Shown here one piece after another: positions 32,270 to 40,601 of a stretch of DNA of 64,000 bases; the stretch's first letter is position 1, and each line of letters starts with the position of its first letter. Source of the stretch: Paenibacillus sp. GM2 (GTDB lineage Bacteria > Bacillota > Bacilli > Paenibacillales > Paenibacillaceae); the NCBI RefSeq assembly GCF_900069005.2, contig NZ_LN831279.1:1941140-2005139 (forward strand), read 5' to 3'. A program made the translations under genes and the position numbers. The notes under the pieces were generated by a model, which saw only the letters and a list, made by a program, of their open reading frames with translations, was not told where the DNA came from and did not search any database.

Positions 32270-33211
32270 TTATGCTGAGGAGCCAGACTCAAACCAGTCT
32301 TCAATTGCAGCAAATAATTGCTCCTCGAAATGCAGGTCAAATACCTTGCCGGTAAATTGCTGTTCAACCTCTTCATAAGGCCCGATCCTAAGGCTGTCGG
32401 TATGGATTTTAATCCTCTGGATCAATCCGTTCTCCACATCCAGCAAAGCTTGGATCAACCCCTGCGAGGTTCTTCTCTCCAGTATTACGTCGTATTTCGG
32501 GCTCTCGCCGTAGAGCCACTTGGAATCCGCATACAAACTTAACTGCGCCGGAATGTAGTTTTCATTATTATATCTGAGCAGCTGCACCTCTCCATAGCTT
32601 TCTGCAAAGCTGGTAACCAGCAGGTCAATCAAATGATCGACTGTACAGGAAGGAGCAAGCTGCTGTAGATTAACGACCCTGCTCTTCACGGATGTGATTC
32701 CCTTGGCTTGCATTTTTAGCTTCGAGGGTCTAAGCACCCGCCCTAACTGGCTCAAATCTACATTTACCATCAGAGTTCCGTGATGAAATTCATGACCGTT
32801 CTCCGCATAGAAGGCATGTCCGGAAAATTTCTGTCCCTGGATGGTCAGATCATTTCTGCCAGAGCACTCAACCGCAACTCCCAGGGCTTCAACCGCTTTT
32901 TTAATCACATCCAACTGCCGTTCCAGATCTTTATGCTGCTCCAGATAAATGAAAGTAAAGTTCAGATTGCCCAGATCATGGTACACGGCGCCTCCGCCCG
33001 AGATCCGTCTGGCCAGCCGGACTCCGTTAGTCGCCAGTTGCAGTACATCGCATTCAAGATACGGATTCTGATTTCTGCCGATCACAACCGTCTTCTCATT
33101 TTGCCATAAATACAAGATGACCTCGTCCGAGTTAACGCCTCGCAGCAACGCTTCCTCCAACGCCAGGTTATAGTACGGGTTATGCTCTTCGGACAGGATA
33201 ATCCTATTCAT
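32270..33211 (-). CDS. lplA: Lipoate-protein ligase A
   Basis: 313 residues, a cofactor-transferase domain plus a C-terminal accessory domain. The motif RRISGGGAVYHDLGNLNFTF (about 69-88) is the lipoate-AMP binding loop, and GQKFSGHAFY (about 126-135) holds the catalytic lysine. It would attach free lipoate to lipoyl-lysine. The start overlaps the stop of the dihydrolipoyl dehydrogenase gene by 8 bp. A ligase beside one lipoyl-Lpd gene suggests a dedicated local substrate; see the next entry. Confidence 0.92.
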   Translation of the reverse strand: MNRIILSEEHNPYYNLALEEALLRGVNSDEVILYLWQNEKTVVIGRNQNPYLECDVLQLATNGVRLARRISGGGAVYHDLGNLNFTFIYLEQHKDLERQLDVIKKAVEALGVAVECSGRNDLTIQGQKFSGHAFYAENGHEFHHGTLMVNVDLSQLGRVLRPSKLKMQAKGITSVKSRVVNLQQLAPSCTVDHLIDLLVTSFAESYGEVQLLRYNNENYIPAQLSLYADSKWLYGESPKYDVILERRTSQGLIQALLDVENGLIQRIKIHTDSLRIGPYEEVEQQFTGKVFDLHFEEQLFAAIEDWFESGSSA

Positions 33212-34910
33212 CGTAATGCAGAGCCCCTACTCCAAAGCCGAGTATCGCCTCATGAATCACTTCACCCGTCGTGGGATGTGCAAAAATGGTATGAGCGATC
33301 TCTTCCTCAGGAATGCCTGAGCCGATCATGATCGTCAATGTACTGATCAAAGCCGATGCTTCTGGCCCAATAATCGAAGCGCCAATCAGCTTGTTGCTGT
33401 CCAGATCCTTGACCAGCTTGATGAAGCCCCGTCCCTCTCTCATCGTTAATGCTTTGCCATTGGCCTGGAATGGGAATTTGCTCACTTGAATGTTCCTGCC
33501 CAGGAGTCTGGCCTGGTCTTCATTCAGACCCACCTCAGCGATTTCCGGTGAAGTAAATATTACATTAGGCACCATTTCATAATCCATATGAGCGGCCGTA
33601 CCCAGAATATGATCCACAGCCGCTATTCCTTCATGGGAAGCGACATGGGCCAGTTGAATTCGGTTCGTGACGTCGCCAATCGCGTAGATATGAGCCAGCG
33701 AGGTTTGTAAATGCTCATTAACCGCAATCCCTTTTCGATTGTCGTTCAGCTTGACGCCTGTCTTCTCAAGCTCCAGCCCATCTATATTCGGCGTTCTGCC
33801 AATTGCAACCAGTACCTTCTCGCTCGTTATAAACTTTTCGACTCCGCCCTGTTCAAAGATAACGACGGCTTTGCCTGTCTGGTCCTTTTCGATCCGGGTC
33901 ACCTTGGCTCCGTTAAATACGCCGATTCCCTGCTCGGCAGCAATATGAGCGATCTCTTCCGAGACGTCTTTGTCCACCATCGTCAGCAGCCTGTCGCAGA
34001 ATTCTAAGACATTGACCTGAATGCCAAAGTTGGAATAGAGAAAAGCGAATTCCATACCGATGACGCCGCCGCCAATAATCGTAACCGAGCTGATATTTTT
34101 TCGATAGGCCAGAGCTGAAGTGCTGTTCATGACAAACTCATGATCGATTCCAGGCAGAGCAATATCTGCGATCTGAGATCCAGTGGCAATAATGGTATTG
34201 TCGGCTTCGATCGTATATTCATCTTTTCCATTCTTGACGAGCACCTGGTGATCATTTAGGAATGAAGCGTCGCCTTTAATGACGCGAACGTTATTTTTGC
34301 CAAGCAGATACTCAATCCCTGACACCAGGCTGCCCTTAATCTCATCCTTCTTATCGATCACCTTGGCCATATCCAGCTCAATTTCCTTCACAGAAAGACC
34401 AAAATCATCGGCCTGCATCATTTGGTGAAAAACTTCGGAGGATTTGATTAAGGCCTTGGTCGGAATACAGCCCACATTCAGGCATGTTCCTCCCATGGAA
34501 TCCTTCTCCACCAGCACGGTTTGAATACCTTTCTTGGCTGCGTAGAGGGCAGCGACATAACCTCCCGGCCCCGCGCCGATAACCAGCAGATCAGTTCGTA
34601 CATCCTCCTTCTTCCCTTTCAGAAGCCCGCCGAAATAATCCAGCTTCGGTTTTACTTCTGACGGCGCCGCGGCAGTCTCTTCGGCAGTCATCTCAAATAG
34701 GCTCTGACCAATTTCAATTTCCTGCCCCTCATCGACCAACACTTTCTCGATCTTGCCTTTATATTTAGAATGTACAGGTGAATTTCCTTTCTTACTCTCT
34801 AACTGAAGTAAAGGTTGACCAATTTCAATCTGATCTCCTTCGGCAACATTCAGCTTCCCGATTTTCGCCTGCTTGGCGTGTCCTGTGAGCTGTTCCAGCT
34901 TGATAATCAT
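33204..34910 (-). CDS. lpdA: Lipoyl domain-dihydrolipoyl dehydrogenase fusion
   Basis: 568 residues, about 100 longer than ordinary Lpd. The first 75 residues are a lipoyl domain with the half-turn ESKKG (Lys41 the expected lipoylation site, where ESDKA or ETDKA is usual). The rest is Lpd: FAD fold IGAGPGGYVAALYAAKKG (about 111-128), redox pair Cys143 and Cys148 in GGTCLNVGCIPTKA, NADH motif IGGGVIGMEF, and the C-terminal HPTTGEVIHEA catalytic pair. It oxidises dihydrolipoyl groups with NAD+, or can run in reverse to reduce the attached lipoyl group. No pyruvate or oxoglutarate dehydrogenase E1/E2 genes are beside it. Confidence 0.92.
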   Translation of the reverse strand: MIIKLEQLTGHAKQAKIGKLNVAEGDQIEIGQPLLQLESKKGNSPVHSKYKGKIEKVLVDEGQEIEIGQSLFEMTAEETAAAPSEVKPKLDYFGGLLKGKKEDVRTDLLVIGAGPGGYVAALYAAKKGIQTVLVEKDSMGGTCLNVGCIPTKALIKSSEVFHQMMQADDFGLSVKEIELDMAKVIDKKDEIKGSLVSGIEYLLGKNNVRVIKGDASFLNDHQVLVKNGKDEYTIEADNTIIATGSQIADIALPGIDHEFVMNSTSALAYRKNISSVTIIGGGVIGMEFAFLYSNFGIQVNVLEFCDRLLTMVDKDVSEEIAHIAAEQGIGVFNGAKVTRIEKDQTGKAVVIFEQGGVEKFITSEKVLVAIGRTPNIDGLELEKTGVKLNDNRKGIAVNEHLQTSLAHIYAIGDVTNRIQLAHVASHEGIAAVDHILGTAAHMDYEMVPNVIFTSPEIAEVGLNEDQARLLGRNIQVSKFPFQANGKALTMREGRGFIKLVKDLDSNKLIGASIIGPEASALISTLTIMIGSGIPEEEIAHTIFAHPTTGEVIHEAILGFGVGALHYDE

Positions 34911-35008
34911 GATGTTCCCTCCGCTGATTCATTAGTGGTTGGCCTTACTTGAAGAAGCAACCTCCCGAACCAGTCAGAAGGTTGCCATGAATCACATCAT
35001 TATAAGTT

Positions 35009-35362
35009 TTATTTAAAGTCCTTTTCGAACTCATCAATCGAATCCTTCAGCAAGGTAACAGAATAAGCCATGCTTGGTCCGCCGCCAAATGCCACGGCAA
35101 CCATAGCCGCTTCAATAATCTGTTCACGGGTTGCTCCTGCTTCGAGCGCTTTATAGACGTGGAACACGATGCAATACTCGCAGCGGTTATAAGCGGCGAT
35201 CCCTACGCTGATCAGTTCCTTGGTCTTCGTATCAATGGCCCCATCGGCATAGTTGGTTCCCAGCAAGTTCATAAACGCATTAACGCTCTCCCCATTCGTA
35301 CCGGACAATTCCTGCAATCCACCTGTAAAATCATTCAGCATTTGTCTAACATCTTTCTTCAT
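35009..35362 (-). CDS. AhpD-like carboxymuconolactone decarboxylase family protein
   Basis: About 117 residues from the ATG at 35362, chosen for AAGGAG at 9 bp; the open frame reaches 35398 without such a site. The CMD fold has the AhpD-type redox motif C-E-Y-C-x3-H (YNRCEYCIVFHVYKAL), with AFGGGPSMAYS later. AhpD reduces peroxiredoxin using dihydrolipoyl groups; this shorter form resembles other CxxC antioxidant members. 98 bp upstream of the lipoyl-Lpd gene in the same direction, in a lipoate gene cluster. An inverted repeat of 37 bp lies before it. Confidence 0.85.
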   Translation of the reverse strand: MKKDVRQMLNDFTGGLQELSGTNGESVNAFMNLLGTNYADGAIDTKTKELISVGIAAYNRCEYCIVFHVYKALEAGATREQIIEAAMVAVAFGGGPSMAYSVTLLKDSIDEFEKDFK

Positions 35363-35410
35363 TTCTGTCAGCTCCTTATTTTTTGTGAAATAATTCACTT
35401 GTGATCTAAT

Positions 35411-35447
35411 AATACTTTACACTGCATTAATTGCATTGTAAAGTATT
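35411..35447. promoter_or_regulatory. 37-bp inverted repeat, candidate redox operator
   Basis: Two 16-bp arms (35411-35426 and 35432-35447) with one mismatch flank TTAAT. It lies 49-85 bp before the AhpD-like gene and about 104 bp before the divergent NSS gene. It resembles MarR/OhrR-size dyads (TACA...TGTA core), but no known regulator can be named from sequence. Confidence 0.6.
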
Positions 35448-35550
35448 TTGTCGAAAATAAGATTTTCTTTTTTGAAACAATTTTCCATGGTTTTCTTACA
35501 AAAATGCAATATAATAAGAAAATATTTATATTAATACTGGGGGAGCTTCT

Positions 35551-36906
35551 ATGACTACACCGAAAAAAGGCCCAGAGATGTCAGGAAAGAACGATCGTTT
35601 TTCCTCGTCAGGGTTTATCTTGGCTGCTATTGGCAGTTCCGTCGGGCTCGGAAACATGTGGAAATTTCCGTACATTACCGGCGAAAATGGAGGGGCTGCC
35701 TTCTTCCTGCTCTTTATCGTCTGTCTGATCGTGATCGGTCTGCCGGTTCTGCTGGCCGAGCTGGCCATTGGCCGTGCGGGCAGGGGCAGCGCTGCTACTT
35801 CGTTTGTGAAGGCCGGCGGTTCGAAAGTATTCGGAAAACTCGGGATTCTGCAAGTTATAGCACCTTTTCTGATCCTGACCTTTTATATTATCGTTGCCGG
35901 ATGGACGCTGAACTACGCTGTTCAATCCTTTAGCGGTCACTTGTTCAGCAGCTCTGATTACGAAGGACAATTCGCTTCCTTTATTGGCGGGTATATGCCG
36001 ATTGTGTGGCAAGCGATAGCCATTCTGATTACTGCATTTGTAGTCATCAAAGGGATTTCGGGGGGAATTGAGAAATTTAATAAAGTACTCATTCCCGGGA
36101 TGATCATTTTGCTCATCGGTCTGATGATCCGCTCCGTAACTCTTCCGGGCGCGGGAGAAGGAGTAGCCTTCTTCCTGCACCCTGATTTCTCCAAGCTGAG
36201 CCCTGAATCCGCATTGGTTGCTCTGGGACATGCCTTCTTCTCGCTATCGCTTGGCATGGGGATTCTGCTAACTTATGGCGCTTATGTGGACAAACGTCAA
36301 TCGCTTGGAACGGCTACGCTCGCTATCGGAGCTGGCGATTTGATCTATGCCTTTGTTGCCGGGCTGATTATTTTCCCGACGACTGCCTCCTTTGGCATTG
36401 CTCCCGATTCCGGTCCAAGTCTTGTGTTCATGGCGCTTCCGGCCGCTTTTTCAGCAATGCCGTTCGGATCGCTTTTCGGAGGTTTGTTCTTCATCTTATT
36501 AGCCATTGCTGCCCTTACCTCGGCTGTATCGCTGCTGGAAGTACCGGTCTCCTTTACGATGGACCGCTGGGGCTGGAGCCGTACGAAGTCCGTAATCATT
36601 ATCAGCGCTCTAGTTATGCTTATTGGACTTCCATCCGCACTGTCCTTCGGGATGGTGCCTGCCCTGTCCGATCTGGGCGGCAAGAACTTCTTTGACTGGC
36701 TTGACTTCATCACCTCGAATATAATGCTGCCTATCGGCGGACTCATTACGACTTTGTTCGCAGGCTACTTCTGGAAGGGCGCTGCGGAAGCAGCGGGCCT
36801 GAAATCGAAATGGTTCAAGATATGGCTGTTTATGCTTCGGTATATCGCGCCGGTTCTTGTTCTTCTGGTTCTTCTGCATACAACAGGTATCATTAAAATC
36901 GATTAG
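35551..36906 (+). CDS. Sodium:neurotransmitter symporter (NSS) family transporter
   Basis: 451 residues, about 11-12 hydrophobic segments, shortened like MhsT and TnaT relative to 12-TM eukaryotic members. The N-terminal motif FILAAIGSSVGLGNMWKFPY, with GNMWKFPY in helix 1, is the sodium/substrate site signature; FFSLSLGMGILLTYGAY is helix 6. Predicted sodium-driven uptake of an amino acid. Start after GGGGGAG with 5-6 bp spacing. Divergent from the AhpD-like/lipoyl operon across the 37-bp dyad, and convergent with MarR through a shared terminator. Confidence 0.9.
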   Translation: MTTPKKGPEMSGKNDRFSSSGFILAAIGSSVGLGNMWKFPYITGENGGAAFFLLFIVCLIVIGLPVLLAELAIGRAGRGSAATSFVKAGGSKVFGKLGILQVIAPFLILTFYIIVAGWTLNYAVQSFSGHLFSSSDYEGQFASFIGGYMPIVWQAIAILITAFVVIKGISGGIEKFNKVLIPGMIILLIGLMIRSVTLPGAGEGVAFFLHPDFSKLSPESALVALGHAFFSLSLGMGILLTYGAYVDKRQSLGTATLAIGAGDLIYAFVAGLIIFPTTASFGIAPDSGPSLVFMALPAAFSAMPFGSLFGGLFFILLAIAALTSAVSLLEVPVSFTMDRWGWSRTKSVIIISALVMLIGLPSALSFGMVPALSDLGGKNFFDWLDFITSNIMLPIGGLITTLFAGYFWKGAAEAAGLKSKWFKIWLFMLRYIAPVLVLLVLLHTTGIIKID

Positions 36907-36910
36907 CACC

Positions 36911-36965
36911 AAAAAAGGCAATCTCGCGGCCGCTATAAACAGCGCCGTAGCGAGATTGCCTTTTT
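36911..36965. terminator. Bidirectional terminator
   Basis: GGCAATCTCGC and GCGAGATTGCC form an 11-bp stem with a long loop; A6 lies before it and T5 after it. It can end both the NSS gene (plus) and the MarR gene (minus). Confidence 0.9.
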
Positions 36966-36974
36966 AATGATATT

Positions 36975-37406
36975 TCATTGTTCTTTGGTTACATTCGCAA
37001 CCATTTTTTCCAGCACGTTCTTGAAAATCTCCAGGTCCCCCACAGGAATCCCATCCGTTGCATCTTCATGGAAGCTTTGTCCTAATGGCAGCAGCTCCGC
37101 TCTTAGTTGCGTTCCCTTGGAAGTCAGGTTGACTCTAATAATTCTGCGGTCCGCCGTATCTCTCTCCCTCACGCATAAGTCGTCTCTCTCCATCCGTTCC
37201 AATAACCTGGCTATAGAGGATTCGTTGGCGTTCATCTTTTGGGCCAGCTCTTTCTGAGAGATATTTTTCTCCTCACCGATGAAGAACAGAGCAATCCATT
37301 TTACTCGCGTAATATTGTTATCCCGCAAGCGTTCATTAAAAGCATCAACTATTTTCTTGGAAGCAGTATTCGTAATAAATCCGATACAATCCGTTAGATT
37401 AAACAC
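36975..37406 (-). CDS. MarR-family regulator with N-terminal cysteine
   Basis: 143 residues from the GTG at 37406 with GGGAG 7 bp before it; the longer frame from 37454 has no site. The winged helix occupies about 35-105, including ISQKELAQKMNANESSIARLLERME and DRRIIRVNLTSKG. Cys7 (LTDCIGF) is near the position of the peroxide-sensing cysteine of OhrR, and another Cys is in DDLCVRERD. It lies beside the redox gene cluster, so peroxide or thiol sensing is possible; the alignment is approximate, and a simple MarR is also possible. Confidence 0.82.
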   Translation of the reverse strand: MFNLTDCIGFITNTASKKIVDAFNERLRDNNITRVKWIALFFIGEEKNISQKELAQKMNANESSIARLLERMERDDLCVRERDTADRRIIRVNLTSKGTQLRAELLPLGQSFHEDATDGIPVGDLEIFKNVLEKMVANVTKEQ

Positions 37407-37483
37407 AATAAACTCCCTTTCCTGGACATTCAGATAGATAGTATTATAAACCAAACCTATGCTTCAATTATCATATCATCCAT

Positions 37484-38722
37484 CTAAAAAGCCCAGTTGC
37501 CGTTTCGGAAAATCGCTTCTGTCCGACCATCCTGGGTAATACCATCAATGGATAACTCGGCAGCTCCGATCATAAAGTCGACGTGAATCAAGCTTTTATT
37601 TACCCCATGCTTCGCCAGTTCCTGTTCATTCATGTCCGTTCCGCCCTCAATAGTAACCGGGTACGCTTGACCCAACGCAAGGTGACAGGATGCATTTTCA
37701 TCAAATAATGTATTATAAAAAATGACGTTCGAGTTGGAAATCGGCGAATCATGAGGAACCAGCGCGACCTCACCAAGATATCTTGCGCCTTCATCGGTAT
37801 CAAGCAGCTTCTGCAGTGCTTCAGCCCCTTGCTCCGCACTGAAATCAACGACCTTCCCCTCCTTGAATGTCAGAGAAAATCCATCGATAATTACTCCGTT
37901 ATTGTTCAACGGCTTCGTACTGCGTACCGTTCCGTTTACGCCGTTCTTGCTGGGCAGCGTATAGACTTCCTCTGTCGGAATGTTAGGATTGAACCAGATG
38001 CCACGGGAATTTTCCTTTGCCCCACCTAGCCAGACATGGCCTTCAGGAAGCTCAATCGTCAGCGATGTGCCGGGAGCTTCATATTGAAGCTGCTTGTAAC
38101 GCTTATCATTCAAGAAGCTGACCATTTCAGCTAGCTTGGCATTATGTTTGCCCCATGCCTCTACCGGTTGGTCCTGGTCCATGCGAGTCGCATCGATGAT
38201 GCGTTCCCATAGCTTTTGCTGTGCGGATTCTGGACTTTCGTCCGGAAACACCTTGCTTGCCCATTCCACAGTAGCATAAGAGATCAGCGTCCATGCGTTG
38301 TGATGGGCCATCAAATAACTGCGGTACTTGTTAAGCGCAGTGGCAGCCGTCTTGGCCGCGGTGGCGATCCGTGCTGGTTCAACCCCGTTCAGTAAATCCG
38401 GGTCCGGGGAGTAAATCTGGATAAAAGCCGCTCCCTTTTCCGCGTATTCCTCCATCGCTTTCGCACGCCATTCCGGATATTCGGAGAATACTGCTTCCGG
38501 TGCATGATGATATTTTATTTTGGACAGCTGATCGTCATTGTACTCAACATAGACATTGTGAGCGCCCGCTTTATACGCATGGAGCGTAATCAAGCGAACC
38601 AAGTCGGCCGCTGTAACAGGCGCCATGACCACGACCGTTTGGCCGGGCTGAACATTAACCCCTACCTTAACGGCCAGCTCCGCATAATTATCCAATTGCT
38701 GTTTCGTTGGATACATTTCCAT
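37484..38722 (-). CDS. Aminopeptidase, M29 family (AmpS/PepS-like)
   Basis: 412 residues, full length for M29. The N-terminal half forms YAELAVKVGVNVQPGQTVVV and AHNVYVEYNDDQ; the metal-binding half has LPEGHVWLGG, VYTLPSKNGVNG, LGEVALVPHDSPIS, NENASCHLALGQAY-like DENASCHLALGQAY (about 340) and IHVDFMIG (about 380), where Glu and His/Asp ligands of the co-catalytic metal site occur. It releases N-terminal residues from peptides in the cytoplasm. The start follows a GGGGGAA site. Single gene: MarR lies 78 bp downstream and the repeat region lies upstream. Confidence 0.92.
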   Translation of the reverse strand: MEMYPTKQQLDNYAELAVKVGVNVQPGQTVVVMAPVTAADLVRLITLHAYKAGAHNVYVEYNDDQLSKIKYHHAPEAVFSEYPEWRAKAMEEYAEKGAAFIQIYSPDPDLLNGVEPARIATAAKTAATALNKYRSYLMAHHNAWTLISYATVEWASKVFPDESPESAQQKLWERIIDATRMDQDQPVEAWGKHNAKLAEMVSFLNDKRYKQLQYEAPGTSLTIELPEGHVWLGGAKENSRGIWFNPNIPTEEVYTLPSKNGVNGTVRSTKPLNNNGVIIDGFSLTFKEGKVVDFSAEQGAEALQKLLDTDEGARYLGEVALVPHDSPISNSNVIFYNTLFDENASCHLALGQAYPVTIEGGTDMNEQELAKHGVNKSLIHVDFMIGAAELSIDGITQDGRTEAIFRNGNWAF

Positions 38723-38916
38723 TCCCCCATATTGGTCAAAGTTATTATTCTATTATATCCTTGCCTGGGCATATCGCGAAATAAATTTACTATGAAAAGA
38801 AATGATGGCCCCTTGCTTCCACAGGTTTTGCGAACCTTCCGAGATACATGTTACTGTTGAGAGAGATCTCACACGAGGATTCATCGAAACGCTGCGGGCC
38901 AAGCTTCCCTGACCTC

Positions 38917-39621
38917 TAACGAAACTCCGGAACACTATTTTGGTGAATACCATGTGGGTAACATCAACTTCATTCTAACGAAACTACGTATCGTTATTTG
39001 CTCCAAAACCACGGCTAATAAATTCTAACGAAACACCATATCGCTATTCGGGTGAAAATAGGGCTTTGGGCCGCAATTTTACTCAAATAACGATCCCCAG
39101 TTTCGTTACAATTTTCGGAGGTCCTTTTTTGCCGGAATAGCGATACCACGTTTCGCTTGATAGTTAGTGGCTAGAAATCGGAGGTTAGAGCAGAGGTTAG
39201 TAGCAACAGATCAGAGGTACAGTGGCCAATGACGACCAAAGTTAAATGATCAGAGGTTAGTTGGAAACAGTTCGGACGGTCAGAGGTCATAGCCACAGGT
39301 CAGGGGGGCAGAGATTGGCCAGTTGGTCAAAGGTCAGATTGCTGCAAGCTAGTTGGCAAAAGGTCAGAGGTCCAGAGGTACGGTGGTCTGAGACCGGATA
39401 ACCAGAGATCGATCAGAGGTCGGTAGTCATGGGTTAGTTAGCCACAAGTCAGACGGTCAAAGCCACGGTGGTCTGAGATTGGGTATCCAAAGGTTGGTGG
39501 ATCAGAAGTTAGTTAGCCACAAGTTAGTTGACCAGAGCTCAGTTGGTCAGAAATCAGAGGTCATCCGAACTTTGATCTTCTCCCCAATCCATGGGACAAC
39601 GTTGCCGATGGGGGCTGACTG
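38917..39621. repeat. Copy 1 of a 650-bp repeat region and its spacer
   Basis: A further single 21-bp dyad unit starts at 38917. 38972-39385 is a near-identical direct repeat of 39622-40035. Its left part is the 183-bp four-unit element (units at 38976, 39026, 39088, 39138); its right part and 39386-39621 are built of purine-rich words such as GGTCAGAGGT and GGTTAGTTGG. No gene is visible from 38723 to 40002 apart from the aminopeptidase promoter at the left. Confidence 0.85.
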
Positions 39622-40035
39622 ACTCTAACGAAACTCCATATCGTTATTTACTCCAAAACCATGGCAAATAAATTCTAACGAAACACCATATCGCTATTCG
39701 GGTGAAAATAGGGCTTTGGGCCGCATTTTTACTTAAATAACGATCCCCAGTTTCGTTACAATTTTCGGAGGTCCTTTTTTGCCGGAATAGCGATACCACG
39801 TTTCGTTAGATAGTTAGTGGCTAGAAATCGGAGGTTAGAGCAGAGGTTAGTAGCAACAGATCAGAGGTACGGTGGCCAATGACGGCCAGAGTTAAATGAT
39901 CAGAGGTTAGTTGGAAACAGTTCGGACGGTCAGAGGTCATAGCCACAGGTCAGAGGGTCAGAGATTGGCCAGTTGGTCAAAGGTCAGATTGCTGCAAGCT
40001 AGTTGGCAAAAGGTCAGAGGTCCAGAGGTACGGTG
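39622..40035. repeat. Copy 2 of the direct repeat, joined to a truncated gene
   Basis: It matches 38972-39385 at a constant 650-bp offset with only about a dozen differences over 414 bp, so the duplication is recent or has been conserved. Four 21-bp dyad units start at 39626, 39676, 39738 and 39788. The match ends at GTACGGTG (40035), exactly where a homologue of DUF1835/DUF3658 coding sequence begins. Confidence 0.9.
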
Positions 40036-40554
40036 CGGCACGCGATAGATCTGCTCTGTAACAAACCTAATTCCATTGTGGTATATGATGCTGGAGCAGC
40101 TGCCGAGGAAATGTTCAATCGCCCCGATGCTTCTATTCACTACAGGCATTCCGGCGAAATCCCCCCGGACAAATTAAGGGAAGTCTTCCTCCGCCCGGAC
40201 AATCTCGCCATGCTAGCTGCCGATATCAAGCAATTACAGCAAGAATGGCAGTGGATTAGCAAACAGACGGGTACGCTGCGGATCTGGCAGGATAACACCG
40301 TACTGGAGGTGCCTGCCAATTATTATGATTCATACTTGCTGGACACTCTGGATAAGCTCAAACCTGCAACCGGCCATAGCGATTTTCTCAAATCAGCCCG
40401 GCTGATCGGGGAAGCCATCGGGTATTGTGAGCAGTGTATTGGAGATGCTTATTTTGAATATCGGTTGAGAGAACTTATATATAACGGTATTCTCGAAATT
40501 AAAGGAGTTCCCGCGGGGATGCGGTTTTATAGCAACAGGCGCAAGTCCCGATAG
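40036..40554 (+). pseudogene. 5'-truncated DUF1835/DUF3658 protein gene
   Basis: The frame is open for 172 codons past the repeat. Its protein is DUF3658-like at the C terminus: SARLIGEAIGYCEQCIG, EYRLRELIYNGILEIKGVP, AGMRFYS. Before this is the DUF1835 second half (SIVVYDAGAAAEEMF, HSGEIPPDKLREVF). Intact family members that I recall begin about 140 residues earlier, with a MIHIVNG-type start that is absent. The only in-frame start (TTG at 40003) lies in the repeat and adds 11 residues of repeat translation. It is probably a remnant; a short expressed form cannot be excluded. Confidence 0.72.
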
Positions 40555-40601
40555 GATAGATAACCCCTGCCGGACATCTTATCTGACAGGGGGTAACAAA
40601 A

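Noticed and set aside
38723-40035. Insertion sequence or integron attC array in the repeat region
   Set aside because: There is no transposase or integrase frame and the 21-bp units lack attC R and L box sequences.
40561-40600. Terminator after the truncated DUF3658 gene
   Set aside because: CCCCTG/CAGGGG arms are present but no clear U tract follows on either strand.
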